From NCBI GenBank assembly GCA_905221605.1, contig CAJNDS010000406.1, forward strand, positions 105,001-147,033: 42,033 nt of DNA. Direction: 5' to 3'. The DNA comes from Symbiodinium natans (taxonomy: Eukaryota > Sar > Dinophyceae > Suessiales > Symbiodiniaceae). Numbering within the stretch: the stretch's first letter is position 1; each line of letters begins with the position of its first letter. Positions 1-8,413 of the stretch are shown one piece after another. A program made the translations under genes and the position numbers. The notes below the pieces were generated by a model. It ran no database searches and was not told where the DNA came from. It worked only from the letters and a program-made list of their open reading frames with translations.

Positions 1-2
1 GT

Positions 3-3000
3 GAGGATGACGTCATAAATAAGATGGCTCGCACCGAGCACCTCAAACAGGCACAGCGCTCGCCTGACGAGGCAGCCAAGGCACATGCCCTCCAGATAAA
101 AAATCAGGCCCGAGAAAGGACTCACCGCACTCTGACAGAGATTTCTGAGAAGGTCAAACGAGATCCACGTGCGGCATATCGCTCTTTAAAACATGTAGCT
201 CCTTGGTCTCCTGCACCTAGAGTCTGCCTCAGATCGCCATGCGGCCGTATCCTAACTGAGTCCGAGGGGCTAGCAGAGCTAAAGAGACATAGTCTTTCCA
301 TCTTCTCCTCGCATCCCCCCCTAGCCAGTGGCGTAGGCCAAGCCTTGCCCAAGTTGGACAAAAGCAGTCTGACAAAAGGCATAGCCTCTATAAAGCCGGA
401 AAAGGCAGTACCGCAAGGATCTGCCCCAGCATCCATGTACCGCCTTTGTGCTTCAACAGTGGCCGATAATTACTGCGACTATCTTGAAGCGGTGCCTTCG
501 TCTCCCGCTCTGACCCATCCGGCGTGCGAGGTCACCTCCTGCCAAGGGAAGAGCGAGCCTCAGCATCACACAGCACCGCTGAATCCAGCCGAGCCACCCT
601 CGCTGCCTACTACAGCCAAATCAGCAGACCTTAGCTTCATACCCAAGCCCTCTAAACCTGCCTCTAAGCCGGAGAACTTGCGACCGCTAGGCATCATTAG
701 GCCAGATGGCAAAGGCATAGCCTCTGAGGCTAGGAGAAGGCTCGACCCCCTCTTTAAGAAGGCCCACTTTGCCTCCCCTCAATTTGCCTACATTCCAGGA
801 CGCGGTATCGCCGACGCCCAACTCCGGGTAATTGGCCACGCAAGGCGCGTCCGAGCCATGCTTCGATCCCGAGCACCAGACAGGTTCTGCGCTCCCAAGC
901 GCAAGAAGGGCAAGCCGGATCTAATCGGGGGCTTTACCTTCTCACTAGACCTCTCTCAAGCTTTTGACAAAACAAGCAGAGAGGCTCTCTTGCGCTCACT
1001 AATTACTTACGGGGCCTCACCCGAAGACGTTGAGCTGGTAGCATCCCTTCATAGGGAGGCCCAGTATAACTTGCGCTATGGAAGAAGCCAGGACACAGTA
1101 ACCTCAACAAGAGGTATAAAGCAAGGCTGCAAACTGGCCCCCTCTCTCTTCTCCCTGGTCATCACGGAGGCGTTCCGGCTTATGGCCACCCACATAGGGT
1201 TCCCTCCCATACAGCAGTTCCTCACAGGCTTTGCGGATGACCTCGTCATTCACCGAGACATCCATAACTGGTCCGATCTCTACGCGGCTCATGACATGGT
1301 CAGATTGCTACTGCATTACCTGCAAGAAGCCGGACTAGAAGTAAATTATGCCAAGTGCAACATCATGGTCAAACTGGCAGGTCGCCACGCACAGCAGGCC
1401 AAGAAGCTCTTCAAGTCACAGGAGCTCCGCTCAGGCCGGAAGGTTACGGTCTGGAACATAGACGCCCCAGAGCAACCAAGACGGCCAATTCTGCTTTCGA
1501 ATTCCTCCGTTCTTCCCCCTCTCCCTTCCCTTCCTTCCTTCGAGCTGGTAGACTCCTTCAAGTATCTAGGGGTTATGGTCAGCTACTCAAACCCGGAAGA
1601 TCTTACTTATTCCTTAAGACAAGAGAGAGCGGCGAAGAAAAAGCAGACAGTGCGCAAATTCATCCACAATAAGCGCAGGACAAAAACCGCATCTAGGCTG
1701 CTTGTCTGGAGAGCCACCGTCTGGTCTACGGCCACTTTTGGACTGGAATCCGTTGGTCTCTCAGGCAGGCGGGCACGGGCACTCCGCTCATGGCATGCCA
1801 GACAGGTGCGAGCTGTAACACACAACCCAGTGCATAAGACTCGTGAAACTACAGCAGCGCTCTTTGCACGTCTTAAACTCGTCTCTCCCATTCAGCAGCT
1901 TCATGATCGCTCCGCCCAGCGCCTAGACTCCCTTCGCAAGCGCCGGAATGCAGCACCAGCGAGTGAGGTCACCTCCTGCTCAACGTCCACGCCGGCCAAC
2001 ACGAGTTCTTTGCTCCTTACCCAGTCCGGCGCCTGGCCAAGTGAGGATATCCTAACCATTCCCTCCACCCTGCAAACGGCGGAGGAGATTGTAACCTCTT
2101 ACAGCAAGCTGCTCATGGAGGTCGACAATGACCCCTCTCCGGACGTACCCATGCATACCTGTTGTGGCAAGGTATTTCGCACTGCGGCGGGCATGAGAAC
2201 ACACCGGACAGTCAAGCACCCGGCTCCTGTTCTGCCACCCCTTGAATTCTCACGCCTAAAGCACTCCGTGGGAGGCCTGCCTCAATGCTCAAATTGCCAG
2301 GCGAAATTTAAAAACTGGCATAATCTACAGCAACACGTTGAGCGCAGAGTCTGCAGACAGGCTGGCTTCAAGCTTTCTAGACCTGAGGCGGCCACCCAGG
2401 CCGACGAAGCTCCTCCCAAGGCGAGTGAGGTCTCCTCCAGCCAGGAGCCTGTGCCCTCGTCAGATCGCCGCGCTACTGCCGCACCCTCGGTCCAACTTAC
2501 CTTGCAGATAGACACGGTGCCGCTCATCTCGCGCATGCGCACCGAACTGCTGCAACAGGCCGGAAGCCAGACCTTCCTCGAGCTCCTCACCGGCCACCTT
2601 GGCCAGCAGCTCACCAGGACCTGTCTGCTCTGTGACTCGTGGATAGCCTCCACGACAAAAATAGCCTTCCACCTCACAAAAAAACACGGGGCAGAATGGG
2701 ACTCTTATAAGGCTTCTGCGGGGAATAACACCTCTAAGATGTATGTGCTGACCCGCCTGTCCCCCTGTCCTGCCTGCGGCGTGAAAGTGGAGAGCGCCCC
2801 CCGACACACGAAGCAGTGCCTGGTCATTCAGCAATTACAACTCTTCTTCTTTCTGCACCCTGATGCTCCTCTTTCCAGAACGCACTCGTCCCTCCAACAC
2901 ACTCAGCTCTCACCTCTCTCACCCACCACCTCTGGGGCTAGCGCGTCTCATTCTGCGGTCCCTACCCCCAGACTGAACACGGCAACATCAATCCAACACG

Positions 3001-4001
3001 AATCTTCCACACAGGCTGCCCCCCAACCTACGACGTCCCAACAGCGGACCCTGCAGGCTCCCAATCCCAGGTCCAAGCAAAGCCAGCTCCAGAGATGGTT
3101 TCGCCCAGGGAGTGCCTCCCAGGCAGCACAGCCGGGCGCAGGACCTCCTCAGTCAGCACCGACAGACCTGGATGCCTCTCCTCCGCCACCGCCTCCTGCA
3201 GCTCAGCCTATGCCACAGTTGATTAATCCTCATAACTTGTGCTACGCCATTTCAGTCTTGCAGATGATTAGCGCTCTGAGGGAAGAACCCTCAGTGGACT
3301 GGTCGAATCTTCAGCCTCTCCAGAGGGAACTTCGAGCAAGGGCCTCGCGCCCAGTCTCTATTCTTGCGCTAGAATCGCTCCCACATTGTCATCCTGACTG
3401 GAGGCTTGCTAATAGGCAAAGCGATGCACTCGAGTACTTGACGTTTTTGCTGGCTAATCACCATGGCTCCTTACAAAGCACCCCCTGGAAAAGAGTCTAC
3501 GATGCTGACATACCCGACTCAACAGGCTTCTCCCCCCTTCTACTAACCTTCCCGGAAGGCACAGACCCGACCGGGCTGTCCCAGCCTGACTCCCAGGCAG
3601 TGCCTATCTCAGCCTATTCACTGTCCTTTTTTGTGCACGAGTGGCACTCTCCATATGACTCGAAGGCGGCGCTGCTGTATACACCTCCATATATCTTTGT
3701 GTCTCTGCCAAGGTTCACGAACGCCGGAGAGAAGCAACACTGGAGACTCACGGGTTTGCAGGACGAAATACAGCTACCTGCTTGGACCGGGCCTGACTCT
3801 CAATCTTTTGTTCGCTACAAATCCGTCTCGGGACTCTTTCACATCGGGCATGAAGCCACCTCGGGTCACTACAGATCCTTCACCTTGCTTCCTTCTCTGC
3901 AGGTAGGGGATGATTCCAGTCCAGGCTCCTCGCCTACGAGCGAGGAACGCGCACAGATAGGGTCAGGAGCTTACCTTCTGCTTCTCCAACGCCTTACCTG
4001 A
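3..4001 (+). CDS. LINE polyprotein (5' partial): reverse transcriptase, C2H2-like zinc fingers, PIP-like box, ubiquitin-specific protease
   Basis: The frame is open from base 3; the first ATG in view is at 24, and residues are counted from it. Reverse transcriptase blocks are visible: a basic ENLRPLGII block near 220, SLDLSQAFD at 307-315 (first Asp set), RGIKQGCKLAPSLFSL from 363, and FADD at 403-406 (the YADD-type catalytic pair). Zinc-binding units start at Cys713/714, Cys755, Cys867 and Cys915. QSQLQRWF at 1019-1026 fits the PCNA-interacting QxxLxxWF pattern. The last 260 residues match peptidase C19 (USP): Cys box NLCYAISVLQ with Cys1073, a QSDALEYL box, IFVSLPRF, a His box SGHYRSF with His1282, and a terminal AYLLLLQR strand. 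The usual W-x-F-N-D stretch after the His is not recognisable, so activity is uncertain. Three core hairpins lie inside the ORF, between or beside domains. An upstream endonuclease is expected but not in view. Confidence 0.85.
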   Translation, partial: EDDVINKMARTEHLKQAQRSPDEAAKAHALQIKNQARERTHRTLTEISEKVKRDPRAAYRSLKHVAPWSPAPRVCLRSPCGRILTESEGLAELKRHSLSIFSSHPPLASGVGQALPKLDKSSLTKGIASIKPEKAVPQGSAPASMYRLCASTVADNYCDYLEAVPSSPALTHPACEVTSCQGKSEPQHHTAPLNPAEPPSLPTTAKSADLSFIPKPSKPASKPENLRPLGIIRPDGKGIASEARRRLDPLFKKAHFASPQFAYIPGRGIADAQLRVIGHARRVRAMLRSRAPDRFCAPKRKKGKPDLIGGFTFSLDLSQAFDKTSREALLRSLITYGASPEDVELVASLHREAQYNLRYGRSQDTVTSTRGIKQGCKLAPSLFSLVITEAFRLMATHIGFPPIQQFLTGFADDLVIHRDIHNWSDLYAAHDMVRLLLHYLQEAGLEVNYAKCNIMVKLAGRHAQQAKKLFKSQELRSGRKVTVWNIDAPEQPRRPILLSNSSVLPPLPSLPSFELVDSFKYLGVMVSYSNPEDLTYSLRQERAAKKKQTVRKFIHNKRRTKTASRLLVWRATVWSTATFGLESVGLSGRRARALRSWHARQVRAVTHNPVHKTRETTAALFARLKLVSPIQQLHDRSAQRLDSLRKRRNAAPASEVTSCSTSTPANTSSLLLTQSGAWPSEDILTIPSTLQTAEEIVTSYSKLLMEVDNDPSPDVPMHTCCGKVFRTAAGMRTHRTVKHPAPVLPPLEFSRLKHSVGGLPQCSNCQAKFKNWHNLQQHVERRVCRQAGFKLSRPEAATQADEAPPKASEVSSSQEPVPSSDRRATAAPSVQLTLQIDTVPLISRMRTELLQQAGSQTFLELLTGHLGQQLTRTCLLCDSWIASTTKIAFHLTKKHGAEWDSYKASAGNNTSKMYVLTRLSPCPACGVKVESAPRHTKQCLVIQQLQLFFFLHPDAPLSRTHSSLQHTQLSPLSPTTSGASASHSAVPTPRLNTATSIQHESSTQAAPQPTTSQQRTLQAPNPRSKQSQLQRWFRPGSASQAAQPGAGPPQSAPTDLDASPPPPPPAAQPMPQLINPHNLCYAISVLQMISALREEPSVDWSNLQPLQRELRARASRPVSILALESLPHCHPDWRLANRQSDALEYLTFLLANHHGSLQSTPWKRVYDADIPDSTGFSPLLLTFPEGTDPTGLSQPDSQAVPISAYSLSFFVHEWHSPYDSKAALLYTPPYIFVSLPRFTNAGEKQHWRLTGLQDEIQLPAWTGPDSQSFVRYKSVSGLFHIGHEATSGHYRSFTLLPSLQVGDDSSPGSSPTSEERAQIGSGAYLLLLQRLT
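521..543 (+). repeat. core hairpin 1 (inside polyprotein, before RT)
   Basis: Core GTGCGAGGTCACCTCCT at 524-540, one base off consensus. The outer stem is only 3 bp (GGC/GCC), but the inner GAGGT/ACCTC palindrome is perfect. It is read in frame as CEVTSC, between the linker and the RT domain. Confidence 0.6.
1958..1980 (+). repeat. core hairpin 2 (inside polyprotein, after RT)
   Basis: Core GAGTGAGGTCACCTCCT at 1961-1977 with a 3-bp outer stem AGC/GCT. It is read as SEVTSC and sits between the RT region and the first zinc finger. Confidence 0.7.
2409..2448 (+). repeat. core hairpin 3 (inside polyprotein, between zinc fingers)
   Basis: Core GAGTGAGGTCTCCTCCA at 2423-2439. The stem has 9 bp: GGC/GCC next to the core and GCTCCT/AGGAGC outside, with a 5-nt bulge (2415-2419). 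It is read as SEVSSS between the second and third Cys/His units. Confidence 0.75.
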
Positions 4002-4010
4002 AGTCCCATC

Positions 4011-4041
4011 CACCTTCGTGTGAGGTCCCCTCCTGAAGGTG
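4011..4041 (+). repeat. core hairpin 4 (after polyprotein stop, before ORF B)
   Basis: Core GTGTGAGGTCCCCTCCT at 4018-4034 in a perfect 7-bp stem CACCTTC/GAAGGTG. It lies 9 nt after the polyprotein stop and 48 nt before the ORF B start, the only copy in this junction. Confidence 0.88.
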
Positions 4042-4089
4042 AGCGGGCAGCGTTTACTTGCGCTCCCATGCGTGTCATCTCAAAGCGCT

Positions 4090-5163
4090 ATGGAGCAAGC
4101 CCAGCAGGAGCTGCTGAACAACCCTGCACTATGCCAAGTGCTCTTTAAGAACCTCCCCCACCTTGCCGCTTCATCCATGGCTGCCCGGGTACTTGGCCCT
4201 GACGAACGTTCAACATCCCGCGAACTGGTTCCTGCTCACGACAGGGACAGGCCTCCCAAACAGCGCCGTCAGCAGAAGGAGCTGGAGCAGGACGAGGAAA
4301 TGCCGCCGACTCGATTGCCCTCACCGTCCAGGAGGCCAAAGAGGACTGGTCGCCGCAATGGCTCCAGACCAAGGGCCTCGCGCAACGGTCCGCAGCAATC
4401 AAAGCAGGAGGTCAAACCAACCGCTGACCTCTTGGCTAGCATAATCTTGGCCCTGCTGAATCACGAGGATGAATTGACAGCTTTGCGATACCATCATGGA
4501 TGGATCTTCTACGCCACGGTACACCAGGCGAACAGTGTGGTTCCCTCCTTGGCACAGATCCAGCAACAGTGGAAATCGGACAAGCCCCAGGACTCCCCTG
4601 GCACGCCTGTTCGCCACGCCCTGTTCATCGGTCTCATTCACGAGCTGCACACTCGGGCCCAGGGCTTCGATCACGTCGCCTATGACAGCACGAACCAGGA
4701 CAAGGAATCAGCACTTATCTCTCTACCAGGAGCACTTGCCTCCCGAGGCCGGCACCACACGGACGAGAACCCTGCCTTCTACTGGAACTACATGAGATGG
4801 GACTCCAAAAAACGGAAGGTAGTCATCGATGCTCAACGCCCTCCTCTCTCGCCCAAGGTTATCTCCACCCACCTGGCAGCGATGCTCAAGCTAGATCAGG
4901 AACAGCTCACCAAGTGCAGGCCGTCCAGACCGCTAAGGACCAACCTGACGGAAGAAAAGCCGGTCATAGCCTTCCTCCTGGAACTGGCCCTGACTATCGG
5001 AGACGACCATGAGGCAATGCACGCCTTTCGACTTCTAGCGAACAACTCAATCTGGAACTTAGTTGGGGTCACCATGCGCAGGGAAGGCCTAAGACGGTCT
5101 CCACAGATGCAGACCCTCCGTGATCAGCTAGAAGCGCTGCGCACAGGAGGCAACGAGGGCTAA
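4090..5163 (+). CDS. element ORF B, basic N-terminus and helical C-terminus, unknown function
   Basis: This 357-residue ORF starts at the first in-frame ATG, 48 nt after a 7-bp hairpin. An in-frame GTG at 4039 lies inside that hairpin and is unlikely to be the start. Residues about 50-110 are rich in Arg, Lys, Pro and Gln (PSRRPKRTGRRNGSRPRA), as in nucleic-acid-binding or nuclear-targeting tails. The rest looks alpha-helical and has no motif I recognise. It follows the polyprotein and is closed by a hairpin 8 nt after its stop. Position and charge would suit an RNA-binding accessory protein of the element, but that is inference only. Confidence 0.7.
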   Translation: MEQAQQELLNNPALCQVLFKNLPHLAASSMAARVLGPDERSTSRELVPAHDRDRPPKQRRQQKELEQDEEMPPTRLPSPSRRPKRTGRRNGSRPRASRNGPQQSKQEVKPTADLLASIILALLNHEDELTALRYHHGWIFYATVHQANSVVPSLAQIQQQWKSDKPQDSPGTPVRHALFIGLIHELHTRAQGFDHVAYDSTNQDKESALISLPGALASRGRHHTDENPAFYWNYMRWDSKKRKVVIDAQRPPLSPKVISTHLAAMLKLDQEQLTKCRPSRPLRTNLTEEKPVIAFLLELALTIGDDHEAMHAFRLLANNSIWNLVGVTMRREGLRRSPQMQTLRDQLEALRTGGNEG

Positions 5164-5171
5164 AGTTTCCG

Positions 5172-5206
5172 GGACATCCGAGTCGAGGTCTCCTCCTGAG
5201 CTGTCC
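5172..5206 (+). repeat. core hairpin 5 (after ORF B)
   Basis: Core GAGTCGAGGTCTCCTCCT, with one inserted C, at 5180-5197; outer stem GGACA/TGTCC with a larger internal loop. It starts 8 nt after the ORF B stop. Confidence 0.75.
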
Positions 5207-5266
5207 AATGCCCCTTCACCTTCTTAGGGGAATTAGCCCCGTCACTTAGCTTCAGACAACCCTCTC

Positions 5267-5296
5267 ACTCTCGTGTAGAGGTCCCCTCCTGAGAGT
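5267..5296 (+). repeat. core hairpin 6 (second copy of B-C spacer)
   Basis: Core GTGTAGAGGTCCCCTCCT at 5273-5290 in a perfect 6-bp stem ACTCTC/GAGAGT. It lies 60 nt after copy 5 and 319 nt before ORF C. Confidence 0.85.
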
Positions 5297-5615
5297 TCGA
5301 GGGCGCTGATTAGTCAGCCCGTTTCTCCCTTCTCTGGAGCCTCGCGTGCACAGTTTCTGCCAGGAAAAGCTTTCTGCACCACACGTCAAGCTTCATTAAT
5401 GCATCGAACTGCCTCTTTCTCCCATTACAACTGAGGCCGAACTTCATTGACGCCAGCCGTCGACCAGACCGAGCCACACCGCAGGCCCTCGCTTGACTTA
5501 CAAGCCATGAGACCGACATCCCGCTCTGCGTCTGACCGAAGCCCTAACTTAGCTCAGCATCAGCCGTTCTGCTCACGTTGATCAGTACTGACGGTCCCTC
5601 CACTATCATCTCGCC

Positions 5616-5879
5616 ATGGCAACCAACCCGGAGGGCACGATTCTCGCCATTGAAAACACCCCTGGCACTCACACTCAGACGACGACAAGCCAGGCCAGTG
5701 CAGCCCAAGCTCTGGTCAAGGCAACGCCACCTCCGCCAACACAGTCATCATGCGGAGCAGGCTGCGACCAATGCCACAGTGCTCCATGTATTCGACACAA
5801 GCCGGGACATCTGTGGCACTGCTGTTTTAGGTGCAGGGACTCCTGGGCGGTGCAACAGGCCCGCTCCAGGTACTGGTAA
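5616..5879 (+). CDS. small Cys/His-rich protein, element ORF C
   Basis: This is an 87-residue ORF with a strong start context (GCCATGGC). A Thr/Ser/Gln-rich N-terminal half is followed by a dense Cys/His cluster at residues 46-73: Cys46, 50, 53, 58, 69, 70, 73 and His54, 61, 65, 68. Such spacing (CxxxCxxCH, then HxxxHxxHCCxxC) would suit a compact zinc-binding fold, but it matches no named family I know. A hairpin follows 30 nt after the stop, as for the other ORFs of the element. The nearest upstream hairpin is 319 nt away, so it breaks the start-side rule. It could be a chance frame; the Cys/His density and the context argue for a real gene. Confidence 0.42.
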   Translation: MATNPEGTILAIENTPGTHTQTTTSQASAAQALVKATPPPPTQSSCGAGCDQCHSAPCIRHKPGHLWHCCFRCRDSWAVQQARSRYW

Positions 5880-5909
5880 ACTGAGCAGAGAATGGCTCGA
5901 CTTTTTGCG

Positions 5910-5938
5910 ACCTGCGAGTGAGGTCTCCTCCTGCAGGT
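5910..5938 (+). repeat. core hairpin 7 (after ORF C)
   Basis: Consensus core GAGTGAGGTCTCCTCCT at 5916-5932 in a perfect 6-bp stem ACCTGC/GCAGGT, 30 nt after the ORF C stop. Confidence 0.88.
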
Positions 5939-6040
5939 GAAACGCAGCTAAGCAAATTTCATAGCTGTACGCCGTCAACAGAGCCAGCCGACTTCCGAGA
6001 AAAGTCCTCTATCCATGCCAGCCATCAGACTCTCAAATCC

Positions 6041-6079
6041 CGTCTCTCTCTCTCTCATCTTCTCTCTCTCCTTCCACAG
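6041..6079 (+). promoter_or_regulatory. polypyrimidine tract and AG, candidate splice or trans-splice acceptor upstream of ORF D
   Basis: A nearly pure C/T tract of about 35 nt ends in CCACAG at 6079, a textbook 3' splice site. It lies in the C-D spacer, 56 nt before ATG 6136 and 155 nt before ATG 6235. In dinoflagellates mRNAs receive a spliced leader at such acceptors. No upstream donor that would join C to D is evident, so trans-splicing is the simpler reading. Confidence 0.5.
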
Positions 6080-6234
6080 AACCTGCACAGGTCTACAGAA
6101 GCCGAGCCAAGTCCTCAGAATGCTCCTGCCCTCCAATGGAAGTCATAAGTTTCATGAGCCGAACCTCACAATCCAATCAGATCCTGTGCTCAAGAGCGTT
6201 GACTCGACACCCCTGGAGCCGAGCACCTAGGACC

Positions 6235-8040
6235 ATGCCTCCGAGGAAACGACAATCGAAGGCTTCGGCCCTGCCCTCGTTCGATCTCGCCTCCAACATT
6301 TGCACGGAAGCTGACAGGCTGCTGCCTTCGAACTATGTCCCAATCTCGCACAAGAGAATGGATGAGATCAGGAACTACAGATGGGAAAAAGGTCTCAGGG
6401 CTATCTCCAGAAGCATGATGGCCCGCCAATCTACAAGGCCGGTCTCGAGCCAAAGACAGGCAGACAAGGAAAGCAAGCGGCTGGAGGAGCTTGGAATCAA
6501 AAAGCCTGGTCTAACTGCAGAGGACCTAGCGGCTCTTCCCGCCTCGGAAGTCTACAAGAACCTCTCAGCGCTCTCCTTGATCTCTGTGAACACCTCCCAA
6601 CCGCCAAGCTCCAGCGTGAGGTCGCCTCCGAGGAGCGAAAAGCGGGAAGCGAAGACGGAACCATCCTCCTCATCCGCGTACAGGGGCGAGGAGCCGAGCC
6701 CTTCGGCAGAACCGTCCAAGGAGCCCATGTCACAGCCTTACGCGGGACAAGGAGTGGGCAGGAAAGAAACCTGCAAGGAAGACTCGGATTCGGACATACC
6801 ACCGTGGGCAGACTCGAAGAAGTCCCGCTCATCCCAGTACACAGGTGCGGGAGTCGGTCAGAGGGAGACCTTCACAAGGCAGCCGCCCACACCACCATCT
6901 CCTCCCACAAGAAGATCAGCCCATGACCAGGGGAACGTGGATGCCACGGCATACCTCTCCCCCACAGAAGAACTCAAGGTGATCAACCTGACGCAGGCTG
7001 CTCCTCCTCCTCGTGAATTCTTGAATTACCCGGTGCATCAAGGAGTGATAGTACTCCCAGCGGCCACGGTCCAGGCCCGCGTGGCCAGCAAAAAGGAACA
7101 GGACAAAGGCAAGTCGGTCATTCACTCCTTCCCCTTCTCCTACCCGCAAGAGTTCCCTTTGGAGCTGGACGTCCACGTGCAGATCCAGAAATCACAGGAA
7201 GAACCATTAAGCATGACCCTCAAGCTGAACAGAACCGCATCCATGAAGGGCGTCACTCGAGCGGTATACAACTTCAAGGGAGGCGAATTTTACTCTGTCT
7301 TTAAGCTCTCAGTGGTCGCCCCCCGTGAGGAGCAAGCCCAAGACGGACTCCAGGCCCATGAAGCGGAGCTCGATTTGGCACACGTCTTTCCAGAGATGGT
7401 CCCAACGGTGGCAAACGTCTTTGCCATTCAAATCAGAGTGGCCTCGGCAGTTAATCCCTTGGACTTCCCCAGGTCTCCTACGCCGAGTGAGGTCTCCTCC
7501 TGGCGAGGGGACTCGGGTCCACCGAAGTACCTTCTCTATCAGCAGGCATACGGCATAATGGTGGAGAAAGTCCAGCCTCTGGACAACCTTCCAGCTCATC
7601 TACGTCCCAACATGGACGAGAGCTACCTGCTGATTCTCTTGATTCTGAAGTCTGCGCTCCTGGGCTACTATGTGCGCGATTGCGGATGGGGCAATCTAGG
7701 CAGGCGAATTTCGCCAGACTCAAGCACCGATCTGCCTTTCTTCCTTGCTCTTGACACGTCGGCCTGGCACAAACGAGACCCTCCTCTTCCTCATCAAGCC
7801 ACAACTTCTACGGCGGATCACGTCCGCGGACTTTTCTCGGCACTCGAGTACCTGGCAGAGGACAAGCCGGCCATCCAGGCAGCCAAACAAACTTTTACGA
7901 ACTATCACCGGCAGGTCTCTCCTCTTGTACAGCACTTCTACTCCCTGCTCAGAACTCCAACGGGGAAGGACAAAGCGGAGAGAATTTTCAAAGACACTTC
8001 TTTAGCACTCTCGGCTGAAGTCTGGGACGCCTTTATCTAA
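6235..8040 (+). CDS. element ORF D, long protein with a disordered N-terminal half
   Basis: The 601-residue frame is counted from ATG 6235 (ACCATGCC context). A longer start at 6136 is open in frame and lies closer to a splice-acceptor-like AG at 6079. The first 240 residues are charged and low in complexity, with a repeated motif: YAGQGVGRKET and YTGAGVGQRET. The C-terminal 350 residues look folded, with beta-rich and then helical stretches, but no family is recognised. Two core hairpins lie inside the ORF (6608-6636 and 7481-7505) and are read in different frames, so they cannot be conserved for protein reasons. A perfect 7-bp hairpin follows 13 nt after the stop. It could be a structural or replication accessory protein; nothing in the sequence decides this. 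Confidence 0.7.
   Translation: MPPRKRQSKASALPSFDLASNICTEADRLLPSNYVPISHKRMDEIRNYRWEKGLRAISRSMMARQSTRPVSSQRQADKESKRLEELGIKKPGLTAEDLAALPASEVYKNLSALSLISVNTSQPPSSSVRSPPRSEKREAKTEPSSSSAYRGEEPSPSAEPSKEPMSQPYAGQGVGRKETCKEDSDSDIPPWADSKKSRSSQYTGAGVGQRETFTRQPPTPPSPPTRRSAHDQGNVDATAYLSPTEELKVINLTQAAPPPREFLNYPVHQGVIVLPAATVQARVASKKEQDKGKSVIHSFPFSYPQEFPLELDVHVQIQKSQEEPLSMTLKLNRTASMKGVTRAVYNFKGGEFYSVFKLSVVAPREEQAQDGLQAHEAELDLAHVFPEMVPTVANVFAIQIRVASAVNPLDFPRSPTPSEVSSWRGDSGPPKYLLYQQAYGIMVEKVQPLDNLPAHLRPNMDESYLLILLILKSALLGYYVRDCGWGNLGRRISPDSSTDLPFFLALDTSAWHKRDPPLPHQATTSTADHVRGLFSALEYLAEDKPAIQAAKQTFTNYHRQVSPLVQHFYSLLRTPTGKDKAERIFKDTSLALSAEVWDAFI
6608..6636 (+). repeat. core hairpin 8 (inside ORF D)
   Basis: GTGAGGTCGCCTCC in a 5-bp stem GCTCC/GGAGC. 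It is read in ORF D as VRSPPR, a different frame from the SEV-type copies, so the nucleotide sequence and not a peptide is conserved. Confidence 0.75.
7481..7505 (+). repeat. core hairpin 9 (inside ORF D)
   Basis: Consensus core at 7485-7501 with a 4-bp stem CGCC/GGCG, read as SEVSSW. A partial core-like AGGTCTCCT lies just upstream at 7471-7479. Confidence 0.75.
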
Positions 8041-8053
8041 TCCCCAATCAACG

Positions 8054-8084
8054 CCCTTTCGTGTGAGGTCCCCTCCTGAAAGGG
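8054..8084 (+). repeat. core hairpin 10 (after ORF D)
   Basis: Core GTGTGAGGTCCCCTCCT at 8061-8077 in a perfect 7-bp stem CCCTTTC/GAAAGGG. It starts 13 nt after the ORF D stop. The core is identical to copy 4, but the stem sequence is different. Confidence 0.9.
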
Positions 8085-8108
8085 TATGCCGGTAAAGCAA
8101 CTGGCATA
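8085..8108 (+). repeat. extra hairpin directly after core hairpin 10
   Basis: TATGCC (8085-8090) pairs with GGCATA (8103-8108) across a 12-nt loop. It abuts hairpin 10 with no gap, so the two could stack. Confidence 0.45.
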
Positions 8109-8349
8109 GGCGCACTGTTCCGGCTCCTGACCTAGTCAGTGAAGTGACAAAACCGGCTGCCTGCCTCACATGCCAAGCCTACTACCGCTGTCAGCTGTGC
8201 AAACATGCAACACGCTGGGCGTCGCGCCCTGCTCAGGCCAATCCAATCTACGGGCTCAGCACTCAGTCAGGGTGCCTTCCTTCTTGAGCGAGTTGATTCA
8301 GCCGCTCGCATCACTGCTCCTGCACGTGACTCAAGTCAATTTGACTCAT

Positions 8350-8372
8350 GTTGCGTGAGGTCTCCTCCTGAC
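8350..8372 (+). repeat. core hairpin 11 (before ORF E)
   Basis: Core GCGTGAGGTCTCCTCCT at 8353-8369. The stem is weak: 3 bp GTT/GAC including a G-T wobble. It lies 41 nt before the phosphatase ATG. Confidence 0.6.
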
Positions 8373-8413
8373 GGCCACTATAATGGGCACTACTCACACT
8401 ATCTGCCTGAGCC

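Noticed and set aside
1-9. GTGAGGATG at the window edge as another core
   Set aside because: It only shares GTGAGG and does not continue into the core; the 5' arm would lie outside the window.
4145-4402. Minus-strand frames within ORFs A to I
   Set aside because: All overlap well-supported plus-strand ORFs and lack recognisable motifs.
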